From contig NZ_MZXW01000005.1 in the NCBI RefSeq assembly GCF_004123905.1, forward strand, positions 62,001 through 126,000: 64,000 nt of DNA, read 5' to 3'. The position numbers and the translations under genes were made by a program. Shown here piece by piece: positions 39,259 to 48,591 of the stretch. The stretch is from Bradyrhizobium betae (GTDB lineage Bacteria > Pseudomonadota > Alphaproteobacteria > Rhizobiales > Xanthobacteraceae). The notes under the pieces are model-generated. The model ran no database searches and had not been told where the DNA came from. It worked only from the letters and a program-made list of their open reading frames with translations. How positions within the stretch are numbered: the stretch's first letter is position 1; the number at the start of each line of letters is the position of its first letter.

Positions 39259-40176
39259 ATGCGTAGGCTTTTGTTGGCAGCGGTGATGTTGGGGACGGTG
39301 TCTGCCGCGCATGCGGCCGACATGCCGGACCTGCCCATCCTGCGCGGCAGCGTCACCGACGGCCTGTCGAGGGCGAGCCATAATTGGGATGGCTTCTATG
39401 TCGGCGGCCAGGTCGGCTACACCTCGAGCCAGGTCGACTTCGGCCACGCGCCGAAGTCGATGACGAACTTCATGCTTCGAAACAGCGTGTTGCAGGATCC
39501 GGTCTCGCAATGGTCGCTGCTGCCGAAGAACCACGTTCAGGCCAACGGCTTCGGCGCGTTCGTCGGCCGCAATTGGCAGTGGTACGACGCAGTGCTCGGT
39601 ATCGAAGCGAACTACAATTACATGAACAAGCTGGCGAGCGCCGCCAGCGATTCGATGTCGCTCGCGATCGTCAATCCGTCCGGCGAAACTCCGCCGGCGG
39701 GCCACACCTACACCTACAACACGACTCTCTCGGGCGGCGCGGCCTTGCAGATCAAGGACATCGTGACGTTCCGAGGACGGGTGGGCTGGGACGGCGGGGA
39801 CTTCATGCCCTACGCGTTCGCCGGTCTCGCCGTGGGCCGCGCCGACGTCTCGCGTTCAGCCACGGTCTCTTGGACCAAGCTCGACGATTACGACAGGACC
39901 ACTCAGACGCTGGTCGGCTTCACCGGCGCGGGCGTGCCGATCTACACGACCACCACGACCCATCAAACCGACAATCTTGGATCGAACACCCAAACACAGA
40001 CCGAGCGGCGAACGAACAGCTTCCTCACCGGATGGACCGGCGGTATAGGCCTCGAATATGCCGTCTGGGACTGCTTGTTCCTGCGGGCTGAATGGGAGCA
40101 CATCGGATTTTCGAACGTCAAGGATATCTCCGTCAGCCTCGACAATTTCCGCGTCGGCGCCGGCTACAAGTTCTGA
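39259..40176 (+). CDS. Outer-membrane beta-barrel protein (Omp31-like)
   Basis: A 305-residue barrel with signal peptide MRRLLLAAVMLGTVSAAHA, then the opening WDGFYVGGQVGYTSSQVDFG typical of Omp31/Omp25. The C-terminus is VGAGYKF with the aromatic final residue needed for outer-membrane assembly. It has no obvious sequence duplication with the preceding barrel beyond the fold. It starts with ATG 39259. Confidence 0.87.
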   Translation: MRRLLLAAVMLGTVSAAHAADMPDLPILRGSVTDGLSRASHNWDGFYVGGQVGYTSSQVDFGHAPKSMTNFMLRNSVLQDPVSQWSLLPKNHVQANGFGAFVGRNWQWYDAVLGIEANYNYMNKLASAASDSMSLAIVNPSGETPPAGHTYTYNTTLSGGAALQIKDIVTFRGRVGWDGGDFMPYAFAGLAVGRADVSRSATVSWTKLDDYDRTTQTLVGFTGAGVPIYTTTTTHQTDNLGSNTQTQTERRTNSFLTGWTGGIGLEYAVWDCLFLRAEWEHIGFSNVKDISVSLDNFRVGAGYKF

Positions 40177-40251
40177 CGCCGCTCCCTTGCGCCGCGGTTG
40201 ACAGCTTCCTTCCGTCCTGATGCTCTGTCGCCCGAAAACGGGGCGGCAGCG

Positions 40252-40842
40252 ATGCAGATCTACGGCGATACCAATTCCGGCAATTGTCTCAAGGTGAAGT
40301 GGGTCTGCGACAAGCTCGCGCTGCCTTACCAGTGGATCGAGATCGACACCCGCAAGGGCGAGACGCGCACGCCGCAATTCCTCGAGATGAACGGCGCCGG
40401 CCAGGTGCCGACCGTCGCCTTCGATGACGGCCGCACGCTGGCGCAGTCCAATGCCATCATCCGCTATCTCGCCCGCGACAGCGCGTTGATCCCGCGCGAC
40501 GCGTTCGCTGCCGCCAAGATGGATGAATGGCTGTTCTGGGAACAGTACAGCCACGAGCCCTATATCGCGGTGTGCCGCTTCCAGCTGGTCTATCTCGGCA
40601 AGGACGCCTCCGAGCTTGACCCCGAGAAGGTCAAACGCGGCTATGCGGCGCTCGACCGCATGGAGCAGCACCTGGCGGCAAGCCGTTTCTTCGCGGGCGA
40701 AGAGGTCTCGCTCGCCGACGTCTCGCTGCTGGCCTATACGCGCGTGGCACATGAAGGCGGCTTCGATCTCGGCCGCTACGCGGCTATCCGCCGCTGGATC
40801 GGCGCGCTGGAGGCCCATCTCGGCCTGCCGCCGGCGCGTTGA
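40252..40842 (+). CDS. Glutathione S-transferase family protein
   Basis: A 196-residue GST starting MQIYGDTNSGNCLKVKWVCD. It carries the cis-proline loop (NGAGQVPTVAFDD with SNAIIRYLARDS) and the helical domain with VSLADVSLLAYTRVA. It is followed 15 bases on by a GNAT gene, so the pair may be one unit. The in-frame ATG at 40198 is a weaker start. Substrate unknown. Confidence 0.88.
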   Translation: MQIYGDTNSGNCLKVKWVCDKLALPYQWIEIDTRKGETRTPQFLEMNGAGQVPTVAFDDGRTLAQSNAIIRYLARDSALIPRDAFAAAKMDEWLFWEQYSHEPYIAVCRFQLVYLGKDASELDPEKVKRGYAALDRMEQHLAASRFFAGEEVSLADVSLLAYTRVAHEGGFDLGRYAAIRRWIGALEAHLGLPPAR

Positions 40843-40857
40843 GCCCTGGAATCCCCT

Positions 40858-41322
40858 ATGAACGATAAGTCCGTTTCCATCCGTCCCGCGCGCCGCGACG
40901 ACGTCCCCGCGATGATCGCGATGCTCGCCGACGATCATCTCGGGCGCGCCCGCGAGCGCGTGGAGGACCCGCTGCCTGCCCTCTATTACGAAGCGTTCGA
41001 GCGGGTCGAGCGCGATCCCAACCTCACGCTCGTCGTAGCCGAGAGCGAGGGCAGGGTGGTCGGCTGCCTGCAACTCGCGGTGCTGTCAGGCATCAGCTCG
41101 CAAGGCGGCAGCCGCGGCCTGCTCGAAGATGTTCGCGTTGCCACCGATTGCCGCAGCCGCGGCATCGGCGAGCAATTGGTGCAATGGGCGGTGAGCGAAG
41201 CAAAAGCGCGCGGTTGTAATCTGGTCGAACTACTGACGCATGCGAGCAGAGTGGACGCGCAGCGCTTCTACAAGCGGCTCGGATTCACAGCGAGTCATGT
41301 CGGCATGACTGTCCGCTTTTGA
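40858..41322 (+). CDS. GNAT-family acetyltransferase
   Basis: A 154-residue N-acetyltransferase. The acetyl-CoA motif is CRSRGIGEQLVQWAVSEAK (RxxGIG), with the conserved strand LLEDVRVAT before it and RFYKRLGFTAS at the C-terminus. The gene follows the GST by 15 bases and is probably cotranscribed. Substrate unknown. Confidence 0.87.
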   Translation: MNDKSVSIRPARRDDVPAMIAMLADDHLGRARERVEDPLPALYYEAFERVERDPNLTLVVAESEGRVVGCLQLAVLSGISSQGGSRGLLEDVRVATDCRSRGIGEQLVQWAVSEAKARGCNLVELLTHASRVDAQRFYKRLGFTASHVGMTVRF

Positions 41323-41480
41323 GGCAGCGCCGCGCAGGCGTTGCATGATCAGCGAAATCGGATCGTGCATTCGTTCATCTTAAGAGCTGATAAACTACCC
41401 GTTCGTCGTTCACGTTGATTGGGGAACGAAGGGTGCTACGCAGCGTCAGGACACCGGGCTCGGTCGGTTCGGGGATTTCA

Positions 41481-41687
41481 ATGACAAGTTATTCCATGAT
41501 CAAGGTCGGCAACGACTACGTTGTGCAGGCCAATGACAAATGCATTTTGAAGGTCGGCAGCCGCCGCAAAGCCGCGCAATTGATCAGCGATGCCACGGAC
41601 TTGCTGAACGCGCTCGCCGTGGTCGAATCCCCTGATATCGCGCCGGAGGCGCCATCACTCGCGCGTGAGGCCCCGGAACTTCCTTGA
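41481..41687 (+). CDS. Small protein of unknown function
   Basis: A 68-residue soluble protein starting MTSYSMIKVGNDYVVQANDK. A strand-rich N-terminus is followed by a helix (SRRKAAQLISDATDLLNAL) and an acidic Pro-rich tail. Not recognised. It precedes the serC leader on the same strand with about 80 bases between. Confidence 0.5.
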   Translation: MTSYSMIKVGNDYVVQANDKCILKVGSRRKAAQLISDATDLLNALAVVESPDIAPEAPSLAREAPELP

Positions 41688-41701
41688 CGACTCTTCCTGT
41701 T

Positions 41702-41743
41702 TCCCGTATCAGCCGCGGCGGGACACCTCCCCCCAACGGGAGG
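41702..41743 (+). ncRNA. Candidate serC-motif leader RNA
   Basis: Two hairpins stand in a row just before serC: TCCCG (41702-41706) with CGGGA (41719-41723), and CCTCCC (41726-41731) with GGGAGG (41738-41743). The serC RNA motif described for alphaproteobacteria sits in exactly this position. I identify it by position and tandem hairpins only, not by an alignment. Confidence 0.5.
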
Positions 41744-41766
41744 CTTACTATCTGGAAGGGTAGACA

Positions 41767-42939
<1,173 letters not shown>

Positions 42940-42951
42940 GTTTTCCTTCTT

Positions 42952-43136
42952 CGCCTCTCCCCGTTCTTACGGGGAGAGGCCGGGTCGCGCAGCGATCCGG
43001 GTGAGGGGCTCTCTCCACGAGCACTTCGCCTGTGGCTGCCACTCACCATAGCCGATGCTTCGCATCGGCATTCTTTCTACGAACGGCGGCCAAAGGCCGC
43101 CTATGCCCTCTCCCCGTAAGAACGGAGAGAGGGAGT
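42952..43136. repeat. Two-hairpin palindromic repeat between serC and serA
   Basis: It opens CGCCTCTCCCCGTTCTTAC, has GGTCGCGCAGCGATCCGGG and CCGATGCTTCGCATCGG stem-loops, and ends CCTCTCCCCGTAAGAACGG. The copy interrupts the serC-serA gap. If transcribed, the hairpins could reduce readthrough into serA. Confidence 0.65.
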
Positions 43137-43212
43137 GCAAAGAGCTTCCGAGCAATTCCTCATTCCGGCCCTCGGGCCGATCCTCCCTCAGGGACGGTGA
43201 AGGACACATCCC

Positions 43213-44802
43213 ATGACCAAACCCAAAGTTCTCATCTCCGACGCGCTCTCTCCCGCCGCCGTCCAGATATTCAAGGACCGCGGCGTCGAGGTCGACTTCC
43301 AGCCCAATCTCGGCAAGGACAAGGACAAGCTTGCCGAGATCATCGGCAATTACGACGGGCTTGCGATCCGCTCCGCGACGAAAGCGACCGCCAAGATCCT
43401 GGAGAAGGCGACCAACCTCAAGGTGATCGGCCGCGCCGGTATCGGCGTCGACAATGTCGAGATCCCCGCGGCGACGGCCAAGGGCATCATCGTGATGAAC
43501 ACGCCGTTCGGCAATTCGATCACGACCGCCGAGCACGCGATTACTCTCATGCTGGCGCTGGCCCGCGAGATCCCGCAGGCCGACGCCTCGACCCAGGCCG
43601 GCAAGTGGGAGAAGAACCGCTTCATGGGCGTCGAGATCACCGGCAAGGTGCTCGGCGTCGTCGGCTGCGGCAATATCGGTTCCATCGTCGCCGACCGCGC
43701 GCTCGGCCTGCGCATGAAGGTGGTCGCGTTCGATCCGTTCCTGTCGCCGGAGCGCGCCAGGGACATCGGCGTCGAGAAGGTCGATCTCGACGACCTCTTG
43801 AAGCGTGCCGATTTCATCACTCTGCATACGCCGCTCACCGAGAAGACCAGGAACATCATCGACGCATCCGCGATCGCCAAGATGAAGAAGGGCGTGCGCC
43901 TGATCAATTGCGCCCGCGGCGGTCTCGTCGACGAGCAGGCGGTGGTCGATGCACTCAACTCCAAGCACATCGCGGGCGCCGCCTTCGACGTGTTCGTCGA
44001 AGAGCCTGCGACTGCGAACGTGCTGTTCGGCCATCCCAACGTGATCTGCACGCCGCATCTCGGCGCCTCCACCACGGAAGCCCAGGAGAACGTCGCACTC
44101 CAGGTCGCCGAGCAGATGTCGGATTATCTGCTCACCGGCGCGATCTCGAACGCGGTCAACTTCCCCTCGATCACTGCGGAAGAAGCGCCGAAGCTGAAGC
44201 CGTTCATCGCGCTTGCCGAGAAGCTCGGCTCGTTCGCCGGCCAGCTCACTGAATCCGGCATCCTCAAGGTCGAGATCACCTATGAGGGCCACGTCGCCGA
44301 GATGAAGATCAAGGCGATCACCTCCGCCGTGCTGTCGGGCCTGCTGCGGCCGATGCTGGGCGAGGTCAACGTCGTGTCAGCCCCCGTCGTCGCCAAGGAG
44401 CGCGGCATGGTGGTGGACGAGATCGTGCGCGCCGCCCAGAGCGACTATGAGAGCCTGATCACCGTCACGGTCGCGACCGAACGCCAGGAGCGCTCGGTCT
44501 CCGGTACCGTCTATCATGACGGCAAGCCGCGGCTGGTCGACATCAAGGGCATCCGCGTCGATGCCGAGTTCGGCAAGTCGATGATCTATGTCACTAACGA
44601 GGACAAGCCCGGCTTCATCGGCAGTTTCGCGGGCCTTCTGGGTGACGCGAAGATCAACATCGCGACCTTCCACCTAGGCCGCGTCGAACAGGGCGGCGAC
44701 GCCATCGCGCTGGTCGAGGTCGACGGCGCGGTGCCGGCGGACCTGCTCGCCAAGGTGCAGGCCCTGCCGCAGGTCAAGCAGGTCAAGGCGCTGACGTTCT
44801 GA
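43213..44802 (+). CDS. serA: D-3-phosphoglycerate dehydrogenase
   Basis: SerA makes 3-phosphohydroxypyruvate from 3-phosphoglycerate and is the first enzyme of serine synthesis. The 529-residue product has the NAD-binding site GKVLGVVGCGNIGSIVADRA, the catalytic region INCARGGLVDEQAV followed by ICTPHLGASTTEAQ, an intervening domain, and a C-terminal ACT domain (YVTNEDKPGFIGSFAGLLGD) that usually senses serine. It starts MTKPKVLISDALSP at ATG 43213. A terminator follows at 44866. Confidence 0.95.
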   Translation: MTKPKVLISDALSPAAVQIFKDRGVEVDFQPNLGKDKDKLAEIIGNYDGLAIRSATKATAKILEKATNLKVIGRAGIGVDNVEIPAATAKGIIVMNTPFGNSITTAEHAITLMLALAREIPQADASTQAGKWEKNRFMGVEITGKVLGVVGCGNIGSIVADRALGLRMKVVAFDPFLSPERARDIGVEKVDLDDLLKRADFITLHTPLTEKTRNIIDASAIAKMKKGVRLINCARGGLVDEQAVVDALNSKHIAGAAFDVFVEEPATANVLFGHPNVICTPHLGASTTEAQENVALQVAEQMSDYLLTGAISNAVNFPSITAEEAPKLKPFIALAEKLGSFAGQLTESGILKVEITYEGHVAEMKIKAITSAVLSGLLRPMLGEVNVVSAPVVAKERGMVVDEIVRAAQSDYESLITVTVATERQERSVSGTVYHDGKPRLVDIKGIRVDAEFGKSMIYVTNEDKPGFIGSFAGLLGDAKINIATFHLGRVEQGGDAIALVEVDGAVPADLLAKVQALPQVKQVKALTF

Positions 44803-44865
44803 GGCGAGGTCGTCCCGCGGCGCGCGCCACGGAATGACGGCCATCATATATTCCGACCTGCGGAA

Positions 44866-44897
44866 CAACGCCGCCCTCTCGCGAGGGCGGCGTTTTT
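44866..44897 (+). terminator. Rho-independent terminator after serA
   Basis: AACGCCGCCCTC pairs with GAGGGCGGCGTT around TCGC and runs into TTTTTGTT. Confidence 0.85.
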
Positions 44898-45011
44898 GTT
44901 GATGCAGCGCAGTGCTTTATTTCTCCCAAGCCCGCCAAACTTTGTGTACCAATGGCGCCGAGAACGCCTCGTACCAACGCATCCGTACCAATGTTCGAAA
45001 GGGAGAAAACA

Positions 45012-46184
45012 ATGCGTGAAGCCGTCATCGTTTCCTATGCACGCACCGGCCTCGCAAAATCCGGCCGCGGTGGGTTCAACATCACGCCACCGATGTCGCT
45101 GGCCGCACACGCCATCAAGCACGCGGTCGATCGCGCCGGCGTCGAGAAGGATTATGTCGAGGACTGCTATCTCGGCAATTGCGCGCACGGCGCGCCGAAC
45201 ATCGGCCGCCAGGCCGCGCTGCTCGCCGGCCTGCCGACGACAACAGCCGGCGTCTCGGTCAACCGCTTCTGCTCCTCGGGCCTCCAGACCATCGCGATGG
45301 CCGCCAACTCGATCCGCTCCGACGGCGCTGATTGCATCGTCGCAGGCGGCGTCGAGAGCATTTCGATGCCGGGCGGCGGGACGCCGAAGGAGTCGATTGA
45401 TCCTGAATTGCTCAAGGTCGCGCCCGATATCTTCATGGCGATGATCGACACCGCCGACATCGTCGCCGAGCGCTACAAGCTCAGCCGCGAATATCAGGAC
45501 GAGTTCTCGCTGGAATCGCAGCGCCGCATGGCCGCGTCGCAGCAGGCGGGCAAGTACAAGGACGAGATCGTCCCGATGAAGACCAAGATGAAGGTCGTCG
45601 ACAAGGCGACCAAGGCGGAGTCGATCGTCGACTACGTCGTCGATCGCGATGAGTGCAACCGTCCCGAGACCACGCTGGAAGGGCTGGCAAAACTCGAGCC
45701 GGTCAAGGGCCCCGGCAAGTTCGTCACCGCCGGCAACGCCAGCCAGCTCTCCGACGGCGCCGCCGCCGTGGTGCTGATGGAAGCCAAGGACGCCGAGAAG
45801 CGCGGCCTCAAGCCGCTCGGCCGCTTCGTTGCCTGGGCGACCGCCGGCTGCGAGCCCGACGAGATGGGCATCGGACCCGTGTTCGCGATCCCGAAGCTCC
45901 TCAAGCGCACCGGCCTGAAGATCGACGACATCGATCTGTGGGAGCTCAACGAGGCCTTCGCCAGCCAGTGCCTCTATTCGCGCGACAAGCTCGGCATCGA
46001 TCCCGCCAAGTACAACGTCAACGGCGGCTCGATCGCGATCGGCCATCCCTTCGGCATGACCGGCGCCCGTCTCACCGGCCACCTCCTCCAGGAAGGCGCC
46101 CGCCGCAAGGCCAAGTGGGGCGTCGTGACCATGTGCATCGGCGGCGGCCAGGGCGGCGCCGGCCTGTTCGAGATTTATAGCTGA
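45012..46184 (+). CDS. Acetyl-CoA acyltransferase (thiolase)
   Basis: A 390-residue thiolase that joins or cleaves acyl-CoAs; biosynthetic members supply acetoacetyl-CoA for polyhydroxybutyrate. The active-site C87 lies in [12 protein letters not shown]; the other catalytic residues are in [10 protein letters not shown] (His) and [11 protein letters not shown] (Cys). It starts [18 protein letters not shown] at ATG 45012 after GGGAGAAAAC. A phasin gene lies 7 kb away but no phaB/phaC is here, so biosynthetic versus beta-oxidative use is open. Confidence 0.88.
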   Translation: MREAVIVSYARTGLAKSGRGGFNITPPMSLAAHAIKHAVDRAGVEKDYVEDCYLGNCAHGAPNIGRQAALLAGLPTTTAGVSVNRFCSSGLQTIAMAANSIRSDGADCIVAGGVESISMPGGGTPKESIDPELLKVAPDIFMAMIDTADIVAERYKLSREYQDEFSLESQRRMAASQQAGKYKDEIVPMKTKMKVVDKATKAESIVDYVVDRDECNRPETTLEGLAKLEPVKGPGKFVTAGNASQLSDGAAAVVLMEAKDAEKRGLKPLGRFVAWATAGCEPDEMGIGPVFAIPKLLKRTGLKIDDIDLWELNEAFASQCLYSRDKLGIDPAKYNVNGGSIAIGHPFGMTGARLTGHLLQEGARRKAKWGVVTMCIGGGQGGAGLFEIYS

Positions 46185-46204
46185 GGCGAAGCTGCAGGAA
46201 CACG

Positions 46205-46236
46205 AAAGGGCACGGCGCGAGCCGTGCCCTTTTTGT
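46205..46236 (+). terminator. Rho-independent terminator after the thiolase gene
   Basis: AAAGGGCACGG pairs with CCGTGCCCTTT around CGCGAG and is followed by TTGTTTG. Confidence 0.85.
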
Positions 46237-46327
46237 TTGGTCCGTGTTCCAAGCTTATTCGCGCTGCCGAGGAAATCTTTGTCTCGCCGGGCGTTGAGCG
46301 CGATGGGGCAGATGGAGGAGAATGTTC

Positions 46328-46726
46328 ATGCGCACAACAATGGCAGCAATCCTTATGGTGGTCCCGCTCATGGCAGGGCCGGCGCTCGCGCAGACGACGC
46401 CGAACCCGAACATGCAGAGTGAGGCCGACAAGGGCATCAAGACACAAAACTCCGGCGCCTCGGGCTACGTCGGAGAGCAGGAGAAGCCGGGCGCGGCCGC
46501 GAACGTGCCGGGAGACCGCACCACTACGACAGGTGGGGTTGCCACCTCTCCCAGCGCACAGAACTCAGGGGCAGGGATCGCGGGCGCCCCGGGCAACAAG
46601 AATGGCCCGCCGGCGCGCACCGGAACCGTCGGCTCGAGCTCCCAAAATCAATCAGTTCAGGAGCAAGATCCTTCGAACATAAAGGGTTTGCCCGGCAACA
46701 AGAGCGGACCGCCTGCCAAGCGATAG
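46328..46726 (+). CDS. Exported low-complexity protein
   Basis: A 132-residue protein with signal peptide MRTTMAAILMVVPLMAGPALA and a polar Gly/Asn/Thr-rich mature part. Two copies of a PGNK-GPPA motif occur (GAPGNKNGPPAR and LPGNKSGPPAKR), suggesting an internal repeat. Start at 46328: AGGAG at 46315-46319 has good spacing to it, while ATG 46322 is too close. Probably surface or periplasmic; function unknown. Confidence 0.6.
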   Translation: MRTTMAAILMVVPLMAGPALAQTTPNPNMQSEADKGIKTQNSGASGYVGEQEKPGAAANVPGDRTTTTGGVATSPSAQNSGAGIAGAPGNKNGPPARTGTVGSSSQNQSVQEQDPSNIKGLPGNKSGPPAKR

Positions 46727-47033
46727 GTGAGCCGGCAAAGAACAGCCGCGTCACCGAAGGCGGAGCTTGAATGCGAGAGGGCACGGCGCTTGCGGCGCGC
46801 CGTGCCTTTTTCGTTGCGCATCGATCGCCGCGAAACTATACAGCTCCCGTCGGAAAAGGCAGATTTGGTCTGGTAAGCCCAAATCCTTTCGGTAACGAAA
46901 GCTCTGGTCTTTGGCCTTGTGCACGAGATCCCCGCGACGAACATCGGACGCCATGCAGGCGCCCAATCGTTCGTCCGTGTGATTCTCGAAGCCAGGGAAC
47001 GCTCCGGTCGAACATCGACCACAGGAGCGTCTC
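46727..47033. other. Gene-free spacer between the exported protein and the FAD monooxygenase
   Basis: About 300 bases. It carries the terminator at 46778-46813 and an AT-richer leader to the right, and no other feature is clear. Confidence 0.45.
46778..46813 (+). terminator. Rho-independent terminator after the exported protein gene
   Basis: AGGGCACGGCGC pairs with GCGCGCCGTGCCT (one bulge) around TTGCG and ends in TTTTTCG. Confidence 0.8.
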
Positions 47034-48578
47034 ATGCAAACCCGATCCACGAATCCATACGACGTCGTCATCGCCGGTGCCGGCCCCGTCGGCCTGTTTC
47101 TCGCCTGCGAGCTGCGGCTCGCGGGTCTCTCCGTGCTGGTGCTGGAGCAAGCAGAGGACCCGCATTCTCCCTTGAAGCAGCTCCCGTTCGGCTTGCGTGG
47201 CTTGTCGATCCCCACGACCGAGGCTTTTCACCGTCGCGGCTTGCTGGACGATATCGTGGCCGCGCAGCACGCGAAGTCAGGCGCGATCAAGAGTGCTGCC
47301 CACTGGATGCAGCAGACACGGCGGCCCGCAGGTCATTTCGCCGGTATCCAGTTCTATCAGGACGATGTTGATGCCGCGAAATCGCCGTATCGCCTGCCAA
47401 CGCCGGCGGATGGCAATTTCGCCGTCGACATGGAAACACTCGAAACCGTTCTGGTCGCGCGCGCATCCGACCTCGGCGTCGAGATCCGGCGCGGCTTCGG
47501 CGTCAATGCCATCATTGTTTCAGACGAAGACGTCGTCGTGCAGGCGGCCGGCGAGACTTGTCGCGGACGCTGGCTTGTCGGTTGCGACGGTGGCCGCAGC
47601 AGCGTGCGCAAGATCAGCGGATTCGACTTCGTCGGCACCGATCCGGAGTTCACGGGCTATTCCATCGACGTCGAGCTGGCCGATCCGGACAAGCTTATTC
47701 CCGGCCGCAACTACACGCCCACGGGCATGTATACCTATGCGCAGCCGGGGACGATCGCGATGGTCGATTTCGACGGCGGTGCTTTTCACCGGACCGCGCC
47801 CATCACAATCGAGCATGTGCAGAAGGTCTTGCGCCATGTCTCCTGCACGGACGTTACCATCACGGTGCTTCGGCTCGCCGCCACCTGGACGGACCGCGCC
47901 CATCAGGCCACGACCTATCGCAGGGGGCGCGTGTTTCTCGCGGGCGATGCCGGCCACATCCATTCGCCGCTCGGTGGCCAGGGCCTCAATCTCGGCCTCG
48001 GCGATGCCTTGAATCTGCGTTGGAAGCTGGCCGCGACGATCCGCAGGCAAGCACCCGCCGACCTGCTCGATAGCTATTCGCGCGAGCGACATCCTGTCGG
48101 CGCGCAGATCCTCGACTGGTCGCGGGCGCAGGTCGCGATCATGCGGCCGGAGCCGGGCACACGCGCGCTCCAGGCCATCATCCGCGATCTCATCGAGACC
48201 CGCGATGGTGCGACCTATTTCGCGGAGCGCGTCCGCGGCGTGTCGCTCCGCTACGATCTCGGCGGCAGCCATCCGCTCGTCGGCCGGAGTGTTCCCGATT
48301 TCGAATGGCCTGATGGAGCGACGGTCGGCGAACGCCTCAGGACGGCGAAAGGGCTGTTGCTGGACTTCGACGCGCGCGCACCGCGTCAGGCGCTTGCAAG
48401 CCGTTGTGGCGACTGCATCACATATGTCGCTGCCGCGCCCGAGGATCGTCTGGGCCTCAGCGCCGTGCTGGTTCGCCCCGATGGTTTTGTCGCGTGGGCC
48501 AGTGACAGCGCAGTCGACGATGAAGAAGCAGCTCAGGCCGCGTCGCGATGGTTCGGTGAACCCATGGAGGCGCGCTGA
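47034..48578 (+). CDS. FAD-dependent aromatic monooxygenase
   Basis: A 514-residue flavoprotein of the aromatic hydroxylase (PHBH/PheA-like) family. The N-terminal dinucleotide motif is VVIAGAGPVGLFLACELR (GAGPVG at 15-20), the DG motif is VGCDGGRSSVRK, and the second FAD motif is VFLAGDAGHIHSPLGGQG. A C-terminal thioredoxin-like part is present as in MhpA-type proteins. It starts MQTRSTNPYDVVIAG. It probably hydroxylates an aromatic or a polyketide-like substrate; context gives no clue. Confidence 0.87.
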   Translation: MQTRSTNPYDVVIAGAGPVGLFLACELRLAGLSVLVLEQAEDPHSPLKQLPFGLRGLSIPTTEAFHRRGLLDDIVAAQHAKSGAIKSAAHWMQQTRRPAGHFAGIQFYQDDVDAAKSPYRLPTPADGNFAVDMETLETVLVARASDLGVEIRRGFGVNAIIVSDEDVVVQAAGETCRGRWLVGCDGGRSSVRKISGFDFVGTDPEFTGYSIDVELADPDKLIPGRNYTPTGMYTYAQPGTIAMVDFDGGAFHRTAPITIEHVQKVLRHVSCTDVTITVLRLAATWTDRAHQATTYRRGRVFLAGDAGHIHSPLGGQGLNLGLGDALNLRWKLAATIRRQAPADLLDSYSRERHPVGAQILDWSRAQVAIMRPEPGTRALQAIIRDLIETRDGATYFAERVRGVSLRYDLGGSHPLVGRSVPDFEWPDGATVGERLRTAKGLLLDFDARAPRQALASRCGDCITYVAAAPEDRLGLSAVLVRPDGFVAWASDSAVDDEEAAQAASRWFGEPMEAR

Positions 48579-48591
48579 GCGCCTCCGCGCC

